A stretch of 64,000 nucleotides of DNA from Rhodoferax fermentans (GTDB lineage Bacteria > Pseudomonadota > Gammaproteobacteria > Burkholderiales > Burkholderiaceae_C): positions 310,001 to 374,000 of the forward strand of contig NZ_MTJN01000002.1 of NCBI RefSeq assembly GCF_002017865.1. The letters run 5' to 3'. Position 1 is the stretch's first letter. Each line of letters opens with the position of its first letter. Position numbers and translations under genes: made by a program. This document shows positions 1 through 9,597 of this stretch, piece after piece. The notes under the pieces were generated by a model. The model was not told the origin of the DNA, did no database searches, and saw only the letters and a list, made by a program, of their open reading frames with translations.

Positions 1-1236
<1,236 letters not shown>

Positions 1237-1239
1237 ATG

Positions 1240-1947
1240 TCAGGCAGGCGTCATCCCCTGTCTTTGTTTGAGTACAGCCACCTCGCTGGAAGCCATGAAA
1301 CTCAACAAGGCTTGCACCTCAGTCGGCCGTGTGCAGACGCTGGTCATCGCGGCAGAAAAGGTGGTGGTGATCTGGATCGCGGCGGGCAAGGGGCCAAGCA
1401 CCATGATGCCCGGCACATGGATCAGTTCGCTGAGTTGCTGGAAGCCCAGCGCCACCTCACCTTTGGCCACCAGACTGCCCACCGGCACGCCGGGTGGTGC
1501 GGTAACCAGGCGGTGTTTGATGTGTTCGGTGATGCCCCAGTGTTCAAACAGTTGGGCCAACGCCACGCCGCTGGGGCCGGTGGAATAGGCCAGCGTCGGT
1601 GCGGCCAGCACCGCCTCGCGCACGGCCTCTTCGCTGCTGATGTCCAGGCTCGCGCTGCCCACGGGCACGGCAACCGCCACACCAGAGTGCACCAACGGGG
1701 TCAAACTCACGGCCGACACATACCCGGCAGCAATCAGCTTGGCCATCGCGTCCGAGGCCAGCACCACCAGGTCAAACACCTCACCGGCCTGCACCCGCTT
1801 GGCGGCGTCCACCCCGCCGACCGATTCAATCTGAACCACCTGACCACTGCGCTGGGCATAGGCCTGGGTAAGTTCGACCAGCAACTGGCGCGTGGCCATC
1901 GACGAGATGCCGGTGAGTGGTGCAGAAGAGGTGTGGGTGACTTGCAT
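1240..1947 (-). CDS. ModA-like periplasmic-binding-fold protein without signal peptide
   Basis: A protein of 235 residues resembling type 2 periplasmic binding proteins of the molybdate (ModA, COG0725) kind. It has an early Ser/Met-Ala-Thr ligand loop, the block DLVVLASDAMAKLIAAGYV, the block VPVGSLVAKGEVALGFQQLSE, and a final helix typical of the fold. No signal peptide or lipobox is visible: the N-terminus MQVTHTSSAPLTGISS goes straight into the fold, so it may be cytoplasmic. A GTG at 1971 would add eight residues and still give no signal peptide. Its gene precedes pobA on the same strand, 74 bases away, and is divergent from a LysR regulator. The ligand is unknown; the context suggests an aromatic acid or a sensing role rather than molybdate. 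Confidence 0.75.
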   Translation of the reverse strand: MQVTHTSSAPLTGISSMATRQLLVELTQAYAQRSGQVVQIESVGGVDAAKRVQAGEVFDLVVLASDAMAKLIAAGYVSAVSLTPLVHSGVAVAVPVGSASLDISSEEAVREAVLAAPTLAYSTGPSGVALAQLFEHWGITEHIKHRLVTAPPGVPVGSLVAKGEVALGFQQLSELIHVPGIMVLGPLPAAIQITTTFSAAMTSVCTRPTEVQALLSFMASSEVAVLKQRQGMTPA

Positions 1948-2009
1948 GGCCGAGATTCTGTGGGCTGGCACAGGTCATGCAAAGCGCAAGTCCACACTAG
2001 CAGTTATTT

Positions 2010-2028
2010 CAGATTGGCATAATGTCTG
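2010..2028. promoter_or_regulatory. candidate LysR-type operator
   Basis: The sequence CAGA, eleven bases, TCTG forms a dyad midway between the divergent starts at 1947 and 2052. A CATAAT at 2018-2023 inside it could serve as a -10 element. Size and position match a LysR autoregulatory site. This is inferred from layout alone. Confidence 0.4.
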
Positions 2029-2051
2029 TTTAGTTATTCCCAATCAACGCC

Positions 2052-2963
2052 ATGGACCTGAAACAATTGGAGTACTTTGTGCGGGTGGCCGAGATGGGCA
2101 GTTTCACCCGCGCCGCCATCGCGCTGGATGTGGCGCAACCCGCCCTGAGCCGCCAGGTGCGGCTGCTGGAAGTGGAGCTGCACCAGAACCTGCTGATCCG
2201 TAATGGCCGCGGCGCCCTGCCCACCGAGGCGGGCAAACTGCTGCTGGCGCACAGCCGCGGCATCCTGCACCAGGTGTCACGCGCCAAGGAAGAACTCGGC
2301 CGGGTGCGCGGCTCGCTGGCCGGGCGCGTGGCGGTGGGGCTGGCCACCAGCTTGGCGCGGGTGTTGACGGTGCCTCTGATCACCGCTTTTCGCGAGGCCC
2401 TGCCCGACGCAACGATCTCGATCAGTGAAGGCCTGTCGGTGGCTTTGCAGGAGTCGCTGATCAATGGCCGGCTCGACATTGCGGTCTTGTACAACGTCCA
2501 GCCCGGCAGCGAGATCGAGGTCTTGCCGCTGCAGGAAGAAGAGTTGTGCCTAGTACAGGCGCGCCCCAAAGGCCTGGCCGAAGACCCACCGCCTGGCCCG
2601 ATTGCGCTGCGCGAGCTGGCCGACTTGCCACTGATCATCCCGAGCCGCCCCAACGCCATCCGCAGCCAGGTGGAGTCGGAACTGGTCAACCTGGGTTGTC
2701 GCCCACGTATTGCGCTCGAGGTGGACGGGGTGCCCGCGATCCTGGATCTGGTGGAAGACGGCATTGGCAGTGCGGTGTTGTCGCGCAATGCGGTGGCCAA
2801 CTCGGTGCGGCCCTCGGCCTTCACCGTGCGGGGCATCCATGCGCCGGCGCTGCGCACCCGCATCTCGGCGGCCACCAGTTCCTTGCGCCCCACCACCCTG
2901 ACCCAGCAAACCACGCTGAACCTGATCCGCGACACCCTGGCGCGTGTGGTCACCGCCGCCTGA
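2052..2963 (+). CDS. LysR-family transcriptional regulator
   Basis: A LysR-type regulator of 303 residues, the normal length. Residues 1-60 form the winged helix-turn-helix (MDLKQLEYFVRVAEMGSFTR, then a recognition helix around AQPALSRQVRLLE), followed by a linker helix and a two-lobed effector domain. The style (MDLKQLEYFV, RVAVGLATSLARVL) resembles the Nac/CynR-like group. It is divergent from the solute-binding gene and pobA and lies 19 bases before a GntR gene on the same strand. It probably controls aromatic-acid genes on one or both sides, with an aromatic acid as effector. This is a context inference; the true regulon cannot be read from sequence. Confidence 0.9.
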   Translation: MDLKQLEYFVRVAEMGSFTRAAIALDVAQPALSRQVRLLEVELHQNLLIRNGRGALPTEAGKLLLAHSRGILHQVSRAKEELGRVRGSLAGRVAVGLATSLARVLTVPLITAFREALPDATISISEGLSVALQESLINGRLDIAVLYNVQPGSEIEVLPLQEEELCLVQARPKGLAEDPPPGPIALRELADLPLIIPSRPNAIRSQVESELVNLGCRPRIALEVDGVPAILDLVEDGIGSAVLSRNAVANSVRPSAFTVRGIHAPALRTRISAATSSLRPTTLTQQTTLNLIRDTLARVVTAA

Positions 2964-2982
2964 ACTCAGCACAGCGCCCGCC

Positions 2983-3780
2983 ATGAACCCTTCCGACCCC
3001 ATGAACAGCAACCCTGACAACCCGGACGGCACAGCACCCACCCAGCCTGCTGCCACCACCACCCCGGTACAGGTGCAGGCCCTGCTGCGTATGCGCGCCA
3101 TGATCCTGGACGGTGAATGGCCGGGCGGCAGCCGCATCGCCGAACTGGCTGTGGTCGAGAAGCTGGGCTTTTCACGCACCCCGATCCGCGCCGCGCTGCT
3201 GCGCCTGGAGCAGGAAGGCCTGCTGGATGCCCTGCCCAACGGGGGTTATGCGGTCAAGACCTTCTCGGAGCGGGATGTGTCCGAGGCGATTGAGTTGCGT
3301 GGCACGCTCGAAGGGCTGTGCGCCCGCCTGTGTGCCGAACGCGGCGCCCCACCCAAGCTGCTGGCTGAAGCACGCGTTTGCCTGCAAGCCATCGACGCTT
3401 TGCTGGACCAAGCCGCGCTGGACGCTGCCGCGTTCTCGCGTTATGTGGATTTGAACGCACGTTTTCATGCGCTGCTCAGCGAGATGGCGGGCAGCAGCCT
3501 GATGAGCAAGGAGCTGGAGCGGGTCTACGGCCTGCCCTTTGCATCGCCGTCGGGTTTTGTTGTCGCGCAGGCCCACTCCCCCAAGGCGCGCGACCGGCTC
3601 GTCGTGGCGCAAGACCAGCACTGGCAGGTGCTCGATGCGATTGAGCTGCGCGAGGGCAGCCGCGCCGAGTCCCTGATGCGGGAACACTCGCGTATTGCCC
3701 AGCGCAACCTGCGCGATGCCATCCTGAACCAGGCCAAGCACCCCGTGCCCGGTGTGCAGCTGATCCAACAGCGCAGCTGA
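2983..3780 (+). CDS. GntR-family (FadR subfamily, FCD) transcriptional regulator
   Basis: A regulator of 265 residues. After a Pro/Thr/Asn-rich lead of about 35 residues comes a GntR winged helix (GEWPGGSRIAELAVVEKLG, then FSRTPIRAALLRLEQEGLL). An all-helical FCD effector domain with conserved Arg and His residues (EAIELRGTLEGLCARL, RFHALLSEM, QHWQVLDAIELREG) follows. The ATG at 2983 is used; the ATG at 3001 is a possible alternative. It overlaps no gene and precedes the ABC importer. VanR of Acinetobacter and Corynebacterium is also GntR-type, so control of the importer or of vanAB is plausible. No binding site has been proven here. Confidence 0.9.
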   Translation: MNPSDPMNSNPDNPDGTAPTQPAATTTPVQVQALLRMRAMILDGEWPGGSRIAELAVVEKLGFSRTPIRAALLRLEQEGLLDALPNGGYAVKTFSERDVSEAIELRGTLEGLCARLCAERGAPPKLLAEARVCLQAIDALLDQAALDAAAFSRYVDLNARFHALLSEMAGSSLMSKELERVYGLPFASPSGFVVAQAHSPKARDRLVVAQDQHWQVLDAIELREGSRAESLMREHSRIAQRNLRDAILNQAKHPVPGVQLIQQRS

Positions 3781-3787
3781 GCACACG

Positions 3788-3825
3788 CCCGCCTGGCGGC
3801 GGGTATCGGGCCAACACCTTGGCCC
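3788..3825 (+). terminator. two tandem hairpins after the GntR gene
   Basis: CCCGCC-TGGC-GGCGGG (3788-3803) and GGGCCAA-CACC-TTGGCCC (3808-3825) are perfect stems starting eight bases after the stop codon. There is no U-tract, so this may be a Rho-type or mRNA-stabilising end rather than an intrinsic terminator. The following 210 bases to 4035 hold the importer's upstream region, with the palindrome GTTATAAC, and no gene. Confidence 0.45.
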
Positions 3826-4035
3826 CCATTTGCGGGTCAATCCGGGGGCACAAACCTCCTCCTATCGATGCCCCCTACACTTTGTCGCGCTGACCCGGCG
3901 GCGGCTTCTGGTGGTGGCTGGGTTATTGCAAAGCGTTATAACAAAGAGTCAGGAATCGCTATTGCATGTGGTGGTGTTTCACGGCACAGTCACTGCAAAG
4001 AAAAGCAGATCCACACCACATATTGGAGACAAACC

Positions 4036-5208
4036 ATGCACAAGAGATTGTTCCTTCACGCCACAGCCCTTGCCATTTGTGGCTTGGCAGCTACCAATGC
4101 CATAGCACAGAGCAACACCTTCAAGATCGGGCTGATCCTGCCGATGACAGGCCAGCAAGCGAGCACCGGCCGCCAGATCGAGGCCGCGGCCAAGCTCTAT
4201 ATGGCGCAAAACGGCGACACCGTGGCGGGCAAAAAGGTGGAGCTGATCGTCAAGGACGACACCAGCGTGCCCGATGTCACCAAACGCTTGGCGCAGGAGT
4301 TGATCGTCAACAACAAGGTCAATGTGCTGGCGGGGTTTGGCATCACCCCCTCGGCCCTGGCCACCGCACCGCTGGCCACCCAATCCAAAACACCGCTGGT
4401 GGTGATGGCCGCCGCCACCTCCAGCATCACCGAAGCCTCGCCCTATGTGGTGCGCACCAGCTTCACCCTGCCACAGGCCTCGGTCGCGTTGGGTGACTGG
4501 GCCCCCAAAAACGGCATCAAGAAGGTGGTGACCCTGGTCAGCGACTACGGCCCGGGCATCGACGCTGAAAAGTACTTCAAGGAACGCTTTATCTTCAACG
4601 GCGGCCAGGTCCCCGAGTCTTTGCGGGTGCCGCTGCGTGGCCCCGACTTTGCCCCGTTCCTGCAAAAAGTCCGCGATCTGAAGCCTGATGCCTTGTTTGT
4701 GTTTGTGCCCTCGGGCGCTGGCGCAGCGGTGATGAAGCAGTTTCTGGAACGCGGCATGGACAAGGCCGGCATCAAGCTGATAGGCACCGGCGACCTCACC
4801 GACGACGACCAGCTCAACGACATGGGTGATGGCGCGCTGGGTGTGGTCACCTCCCACCATTACTCGGCCGCCCATCCTTCGCCGCTGAACCAAAAGTTTG
4901 TGGATGCGTTCAAAAAAGCCAACCCCGGCCTGCGCCCCAACTTCATGGCCGTGGGTGGTTATGACGGTATGCGGGTGATTTACGAAGCGCTCAAAACGTC
5001 CAAGGGCCAAGGTGGTGGTGACGGCCTGCTGGCGGCGATGAAGGGCCAGATTTTCGAGAGCCCACGCGGCCCGATGTTCATTGACGCCCAGACACGTGAT
5101 GTGGTGCAAAACATCTACCTGCGCAAGGTCGAGAAAAAAGACGGTCAGCTCTACAACATCGAGTTTGACGTGATCAAGGACGTGAAAGACCCGGGCAAGG
5201 CGAAATAA
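4036..5208 (+). CDS. branched-chain/aromatic ABC transporter substrate-binding protein
   Basis: Periplasmic binding protein of 390 residues of the LivJ/LivK type 1 fold. It opens with a signal peptide (MHKRLFLHATALAICGLAA, cut near AIAQ-SN) and then FKIGLILPMTGQQASTG, the classic family start. GFGITPSALATAPLA and SDYGPGIDAEKYF are further family blocks. The start codon follows GGAG at 4025-4028. It heads a cluster with two permeases and two ATPases, so it supplies ligand to that importer. Many relatives in this branch bind aromatic acids such as 4-hydroxybenzoate, vanillate or benzoate. The position between pobA and vanAB supports that here, but the ligand is inferred. Confidence 0.93.
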   Translation: MHKRLFLHATALAICGLAATNAIAQSNTFKIGLILPMTGQQASTGRQIEAAAKLYMAQNGDTVAGKKVELIVKDDTSVPDVTKRLAQELIVNNKVNVLAGFGITPSALATAPLATQSKTPLVVMAAATSSITEASPYVVRTSFTLPQASVALGDWAPKNGIKKVVTLVSDYGPGIDAEKYFKERFIFNGGQVPESLRVPLRGPDFAPFLQKVRDLKPDALFVFVPSGAGAAVMKQFLERGMDKAGIKLIGTGDLTDDDQLNDMGDGALGVVTSHHYSAAHPSPLNQKFVDAFKKANPGLRPNFMAVGGYDGMRVIYEALKTSKGQGGGDGLLAAMKGQIFESPRGPMFIDAQTRDVVQNIYLRKVEKKDGQLYNIEFDVIKDVKDPGKAK

Positions 5209-5246
5209 GCGACAGAACGCCTGATCAGTTTTACCACGAGTCCTCC

Positions 5247-5382
5247 CTTGGGTGGGGTGATTGGGCCATGTGACCGGGCTTCGGGGTGAAAGGCGTGGAG
5301 GCAATGCTTCGGACTGCGCCACCGGTTCTCGCGTGATGTCACCCCGAAACCGCATGCGCATGGCCCAGTCGCCACGCCCAAG
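5247..5382. repeat. long hairpin between binding-protein and permease genes
   Basis: A 136-base imperfect inverted repeat. Perfect inner arms are TGGGCCATG (5262-5270) with CATGGCCCA (5359-5367), and TTCGGGGTGA (5280-5289) with TCACCCCGAA (5339-5348). Outer arms CTTGGG/CCCAAG extend the pairing with wobbles. The loop of about 49 bases has a smaller GTGG/CCAC stem. It occupies most of the 284-base spacer, a position typical for mRNA elements that keep the binding-protein message more abundant than the permease message. No gene was seen in the spacer. Confidence 0.75.
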
Positions 5383-5492
5383 CAGTGCCACTAACCATGG
5401 CCCTACCCCATCGAGACGTTGTTGCAACCAGTGACCGAAAACATCCCTGATTTTTCCTGTTTGTTCCTTACCCTGATGAACACCCACTTCTC

Positions 5493-6365
5493 ATGCTAAC
5501 CATCCTCTTCGACGGCATTGCCTACGGCATGCTGCTGTTCATCCTGTCGGTCGGCCTGGCCGTGACCATGGGCTTGATGAATTTCATCAACCTGGCCCAC
5601 GGCGCGTTTGCCATGGTCGGCGGCTACATCACCGTGTTGCTGATGCAAAAAATGGGCGTGCCCTTTTTGCTGTGCCTGCCGCTGGCCTTCATCGGCTCAG
5701 CCTTGTTGGGCGGGGTGCTGGAGCGCACCTTGTACCGCCCGCTGTACCACAAGCCGCACCTGGACCAGGTACTGTTTTCAATCGGCCTGACCTTCATGGC
5801 GGTGGCTTGTGCCGACTACTTCATTGGGTCGAGCCAGCAGATCGTCCAGTTGCCCGAATGGCTCAAGGGCCGCACCGAAATTGGCGAAGGTGCGTTGATG
5901 CTGGGCATGGGGCATTACCGGGTGTTCATCATTGTGGTCTGCGCCGCACTCACCGTGGGGCTGCAGTATGTGCTGACGAAAACCCGTTTTGGCAGCCAGT
6001 TACGCGCCTCGGTGGACGACCAGCGGGTGGCGGCGGGCATGGGCATCAATGTGAACATGATTTTTCTGGGCACCTTTGCCGTGGGCTCGGGCCTGGCCGG
6101 GCTGGGTGGCGCTTTGGGGGCCGAGGTGCTGGGCTTGGAGCCTACCTTTGCCCTGAAGTACATGACCTACTTCTTGATTGTGGTGGCGGTGGGTGGCACC
6201 TCCAGCATTACCGGGCCGCTGCTGGCCGCGCTGCTGCTGGGCATTGCAGATGTGGCGGGAAAGTACTACATCCCCAAACTGGGTGGCTTCATTGTGTACA
6301 GCCTGATGATTCTGATTCTGATCTGGCGCCCGCAAGGCCTGTTTGTGCGCAAAGGAGGCAAGTGA
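5493..6365 (+). CDS. branched-chain-type ABC transporter permease (LivH-like)
   Basis: Inner-membrane permease of 290 residues with about eight hydrophobic segments. The N-terminus LTILFDGIAYGMLLFILSVG and NFINLAHGAFAMVGGY are characteristic of LivH. Further blocks LRASVDDQRVAAGMGIN (the cytoplasmic coupling loop) and VVAVGGTSSITGPLLAALLL match the family. It pairs with the LivM-like gene two bases downstream. There is no strong ribosome site before the ATG at 5493. The transported compound is probably an aromatic acid, judged from neighbours. Confidence 0.93.
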   Translation: MLTILFDGIAYGMLLFILSVGLAVTMGLMNFINLAHGAFAMVGGYITVLLMQKMGVPFLLCLPLAFIGSALLGGVLERTLYRPLYHKPHLDQVLFSIGLTFMAVACADYFIGSSQQIVQLPEWLKGRTEIGEGALMLGMGHYRVFIIVVCAALTVGLQYVLTKTRFGSQLRASVDDQRVAAGMGINVNMIFLGTFAVGSGLAGLGGALGAEVLGLEPTFALKYMTYFLIVVAVGGTSSITGPLLAALLLGIADVAGKYYIPKLGGFIVYSLMILILIWRPQGLFVRKGGK

Positions 6366-6367
6366 CC

Positions 6368-7342
6368 ATGGGCACACAGAAACTATTGCAAAACCAAGGC
6401 CGCTGGAAGCTCTGGGAAATCCCGCTGTGGCTCCTTGCCCTGGCTTCACCCCTGCTACTGGGCAGCCACGCGCTGATCATCAACGAGATTGCCATCGTGG
6501 CGCTGTTTGCCTTGTCGCTGGACCTGATATTGGGCTTTACCGGCATCGTCTCGCTCGGCCATGCCGCTTTTTTTGGCATGGGCGCGTATTCGGCCGCGCT
6601 GTTTGCCAAACTGGTGATGCCCGACCCGTTGCTGGGCCTGGCTTTTGGTATCTTGACCGCCACCCTGCTCGGCGCCCTGTGCAGCGCCACCATCTTGCGT
6701 GGCACCGACCTGACCCGCCTGATGGTGACCATGGGGGTTGGCCTGATCCTGATGGAGCTAGCCAACAAACTCGACTGGTTGACCGGCGGTGCCGATGGCC
6801 TGCAGGGTGTGGTCATGGGACCACTGCTGGGGCAGTTTGAGTTTGACCTGTATGGCCGCACCTCGGCCTGGTACTCCCTGACCGTCTTGCTGCTGGTGTT
6901 TGCGCTGGCCCGCCGTCTGGTCAACTCGCCGTTTGGCGCCACCTTAAAAGCGATTCGTGACAACCGCTTACGTACCATGGCGATTGGCATCCCGGTGAAC
7001 AGCCGTTTGGCTTTGATCTACACCGTGGCTGCTGCGGTGGCAGGCACCGCCGGTGCCTTGATGGCGCAGACCACTGGCTTTGCCTCGCTCGACTTGTTCG
7101 AGTTTCACCGCTCGGCCGATGTGATGCTGATCCTGGTGGTCGGCGGTGTCGGCTGGCTGTATGGCGGCATCACCGGTGCGATTGTGTTCAAGCTGATGCA
7201 GGACGCTTTATCCAGCATCACGCCGCAGTATTGGACCTTCTGGATCGGCCTGTTCCTGGTGGTGCTGGTGTTGGTCGGGCGAGACCGGTTGATACGTCCC
7301 TGGCGCTGGTTCAAACCCGGCCACAGCGGGAGCCAATCATGA
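6368..7342 (+). CDS. branched-chain-type ABC transporter permease (LivM-like)
   Basis: Second permease, 324 residues, with about nine hydrophobic segments. FTGIVSLGHAAFFGMGAYSAA is the LivM signature region, and FGATLKAIRDNRLRTMAIG is the loop that meets the ATPase. It starts at ATG 6368 just after GGAGGCAAG, which overlaps the end of the preceding gene and suggests coupled translation. Its stop overlaps the start of the first ATPase (ATGA). An upstream in-frame extension exists only as an open frame inside livH and is rejected. Confidence 0.93.
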   Translation: MGTQKLLQNQGRWKLWEIPLWLLALASPLLLGSHALIINEIAIVALFALSLDLILGFTGIVSLGHAAFFGMGAYSAALFAKLVMPDPLLGLAFGILTATLLGALCSATILRGTDLTRLMVTMGVGLILMELANKLDWLTGGADGLQGVVMGPLLGQFEFDLYGRTSAWYSLTVLLLVFALARRLVNSPFGATLKAIRDNRLRTMAIGIPVNSRLALIYTVAAAVAGTAGALMAQTTGFASLDLFEFHRSADVMLILVVGGVGWLYGGITGAIVFKLMQDALSSITPQYWTFWIGLFLVVLVLVGRDRLIRPWRWFKPGHSGSQS

Positions 7343-8124
7343 GCACGACGGTTCTTTCTGCCAAAGACCTGGTGATGAAGTTTGGCGGCATCACCGCCAC
7401 CAACCATGTCACCCTTGATTTAAAACAGGGTGCACGCCACGCGCTGATCGGCCCCAATGGCGCGGGCAAAACCACGCTGATCAACCTGCTGACCGGTGTG
7501 CTGCAACCCACCTCGGGCAGCATCACGCTGGAGGGGCAAGACATCACCCAGCTGGCACCCTACCAGCGGGTGCGCCGTGGCATGGTGCGTACCTTTCAGA
7601 TCAACCAGTTGTTTGACTCACTCACCCCACTCGAAACCCTGGCCATGACGGTGTCGCAACACCAGGGCCTGGGCAACAAGTGGTGGCAAGCGTTGGGCGC
7701 CAAAAAAGGTGTGACCGAGCGCTGCGAGCAACTGTTGGAGCAGTTTCACCTGACCTCCGTGATGGATCAGCAGACAAAGGTGCTGGCCTACGGCAAACGC
7801 CGCCTGCTGGAGATTGCGATTGCCCTGGCCTGCAAGCCACGAGTGCTGCTGCTCGACGAACCGGTGGCCGGTGTGCCCGCCGGTGAGCGTGAGGAGCTGC
7901 TGCAAACCGTGGCCGCCCTGCCCACCGATGTGTCGGTGCTGCTGATCGAACACGACATGGACCTGGTGTTCAGCTTTGCCAAACGCATGACGGTGCTGGT
8001 CAACGGCACCGTGCTCACCGAAGGTGACCCCGACACCATCGCCAATGACCCGCAGGTCAAAGCGGTGTACCTGGGCCACGGTGACGAACTCAATGACACG
8101 CTGGGAGCCGCAACCCATGGCTGA
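7339..8124 (+). CDS. ABC transporter ATPase (LivG-like)
   Basis: ATP-binding subunit of 261 residues. Walker A GPNGAGKTT is near residue 37; the Q-loop region RTFQINQLFDSLTPLE and the Walker B run VLLLDEPVAGVPAGE follow. The signature loop reads VLAYGKRRLLEIA, the LivG-style variant of LSGG. The switch His is in LLIEHDMDLVF. The start ATG overlaps the livM-like stop by four bases. It energises import together with the LivF-like partner. Confidence 0.95.
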   Translation: MSTTVLSAKDLVMKFGGITATNHVTLDLKQGARHALIGPNGAGKTTLINLLTGVLQPTSGSITLEGQDITQLAPYQRVRRGMVRTFQINQLFDSLTPLETLAMTVSQHQGLGNKWWQALGAKKGVTERCEQLLEQFHLTSVMDQQTKVLAYGKRRLLEIAIALACKPRVLLLDEPVAGVPAGEREELLQTVAALPTDVSVLLIEHDMDLVFSFAKRMTVLVNGTVLTEGDPDTIANDPQVKAVYLGHGDELNDTLGAATHG

Positions 8125-8842
8125 ACTGTTAAATGTGCAAGGCTTGAGCGCTGGTTATGGCGAAGCCGTGGTGTTGCACGAGGTGTCACTCTCGATCGAC
8201 CCCGGTCAGACGCTGGCCCTGCTCGGGCGCAACGGCACCGGCAAAACCACCTTGATCAACACCCTGGCTGGCGCCACCCAGCAACACGCGGGCAGCATCC
8301 TGCTGGGCGGCCAAGTGCTGCACAAGCTACCGTCCCACGAACGGGCGGCGGCGGGTATTGGCTGGGTGCCCCAAGAGCGCAACATCTTCAAGTCGCTCAC
8401 GGTGCATGAAAACCTCACCGCTGTGGCCCGCCCGGCGCGTGCTGGCCGGGCGTCGAGCCCCTGGACACCGGCACGGGTCTATGAGTTGTTTCCCCGGCTG
8501 GCCGAGCGCAAAAGCAACCTGGGCACCCAACTCTCGGGCGGTGAACAACAGATGCTGGCCCTGGGCCGTGCGCTGGTGCTCAACCCCACGCTGCTGCTGC
8601 TGGACGAACCCTGTGAAGGCCTGGCGCCGATCATTGTGCAAGAGCTGCTGCGGGCCATCCGGCGCATCACCCGCGAGGAAGGCCTCTCAGCCATCATCGT
8701 GGAACAACACCCGCAGGCGATCCTGGCGATCTCGGACACCGCCGCGGTGCTGGACCATGGCACCGTGGTGTATGCGGGCAGCGCACGCAGCCTGCAGGAG
8801 CAGCCCGCGCTGCTCGACAAGTTGCTGGGGGTGGCGCGTTGA
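8117..8842 (+). CDS. ABC transporter ATPase (LivF-like)
   Basis: Second ATPase, 241 residues. Walker A GRNGTGKTT, signature LSGGEQQMLALGRAL, Walker B LLLLDEPCEGLAP and switch His in IIVEQHPQAI are all intact. It overlaps the preceding gene by eight bases, so the two ATPases are translationally coupled. It ends the importer operon; a repeat copy follows immediately. Confidence 0.95.
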   Translation: MAELLNVQGLSAGYGEAVVLHEVSLSIDPGQTLALLGRNGTGKTTLINTLAGATQQHAGSILLGGQVLHKLPSHERAAAGIGWVPQERNIFKSLTVHENLTAVARPARAGRASSPWTPARVYELFPRLAERKSNLGTQLSGGEQQMLALGRALVLNPTLLLLDEPCEGLAPIIVQELLRAIRRITREEGLSAIIVEQHPQAILAISDTAAVLDHGTVVYAGSARSLQEQPALLDKLLGVAR

Positions 8843-8857
8843 CACCTTGCTCACTCT

Positions 8858-8912
8858 GATTTGTAGAGCTACAAGCCCTTTCAAAATAAGGGCTACAGCC
8901 TGTTTTGATACT
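8858..8912 (-). repeat. short palindromic repeat, copy 2
   Basis: Reads GTAGAGCTACAAGCCC, a short centre, then ATAAGGGCTACAGCCTG. The AGCTAC flank lies on the left, so the copy is in minus orientation. It lies between the last importer gene and the hemerythrin-like gene and ends about eight bases before that gene's ribosome site. Confidence 0.85.
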
Positions 8913-8932
8913 CAAACCCAAGGGGAATCCAG

Positions 8933-9517
8933 TTGATCCACTCCAGCATTCAAATCATCCACGACGAACACACCGCCCTGGCCTCGATGCTGCGCTCCAT
9001 CGGCATGATGCTCGACCGTGGCCCCGGTGCCAACCCACAAACTTTTTTTGAGGTGATGCGTGCGATGTTGTTCTACATCGACGAGTTTCCCGAACAACGC
9101 CACCACCCCAAAGAGACCGAGCTGCTGTTCCCGCCGGTGGCCCGGCTGGCGCCCGAAACGCGCGAGGCGATCGAGCAGCTGGGCCAGGACCACGCCCATG
9201 GCGAAGTCGCGGTGCGTGAGTTACAACACCAACTGCTGGCCTGGGAGCTGCTGGGTGAGACCCGCCGCGCCGTGTTTGAGAACGCCGCCCGGCGTTACCT
9301 GAGTTTTTACATGACCCACATGCGCCTGGAAGAAACCGTGGTGCTGCCTGCGGCCCTGCGGGTGCTCAGTGCCGAGGACTGGTCTGTGATTGATGCCGCT
9401 TTTGAGACCAACTGCGACCCCCTCACCGGCAAGTACCCACGCGACCCCATCTACGACCGCCTGTTCACCCAGATCGTGACCCAGGCACCCGCGCCGATTG
9501 GCTTGGGTGAGGCTTAA
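8933..9517 (+). CDS. hemerythrin-domain protein
   Basis: A protein of 194 residues with a four-helix hemerythrin HHE pattern: HDEHTALASML near the N-terminus, RHHPKETELLFP near 57, DHAHGEVAVREL near 86 and FYMTHMRLEETVVLPA near 125. These can supply the His and acidic ligands of a di-iron oxygen or nitric-oxide site. The start is a TTG at 8933, six bases after AGGGGA; no ATG gives a complete domain. It sits between the importer and vanBA. Oxygen- or iron-related support of the oxygenases is possible but unproven. Confidence 0.85.
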   Translation: MIHSSIQIIHDEHTALASMLRSIGMMLDRGPGANPQTFFEVMRAMLFYIDEFPEQRHHPKETELLFPPVARLAPETREAIEQLGQDHAHGEVAVRELQHQLLAWELLGETRRAVFENAARRYLSFYMTHMRLEETVVLPAALRVLSAEDWSVIDAAFETNCDPLTGKYPRDPIYDRLFTQIVTQAPAPIGLGEA

Positions 9518-9536
9518 GCGTAATTTTGAAAGAATC

Positions 9537-9570
9537 GCGCCCTGGTCCTTTTTTTATCTGGCCAGGGCGC
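9537..9570. terminator. hairpin between convergent genes
   Basis: GCGCCCTGG (9537-9545) pairs perfectly with CCAGGGCGC (9562-9570). The T-run lies in the loop, not after the stem. It is placed between the hemerythrin-like gene and vanB, which converge, so it probably marks transcript ends for both. Confidence 0.45.
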
Positions 9571-9597
9571 TATAACTAACGCAGCAGACAGCGCGGC

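Noticed and set aside
3979..5487. 502-codon minus-strand frame over the binding-protein gene
   Set aside because: His- and Gln-rich shadow of a GC-rich gene. The plus strand carries a signal peptide and family blocks.
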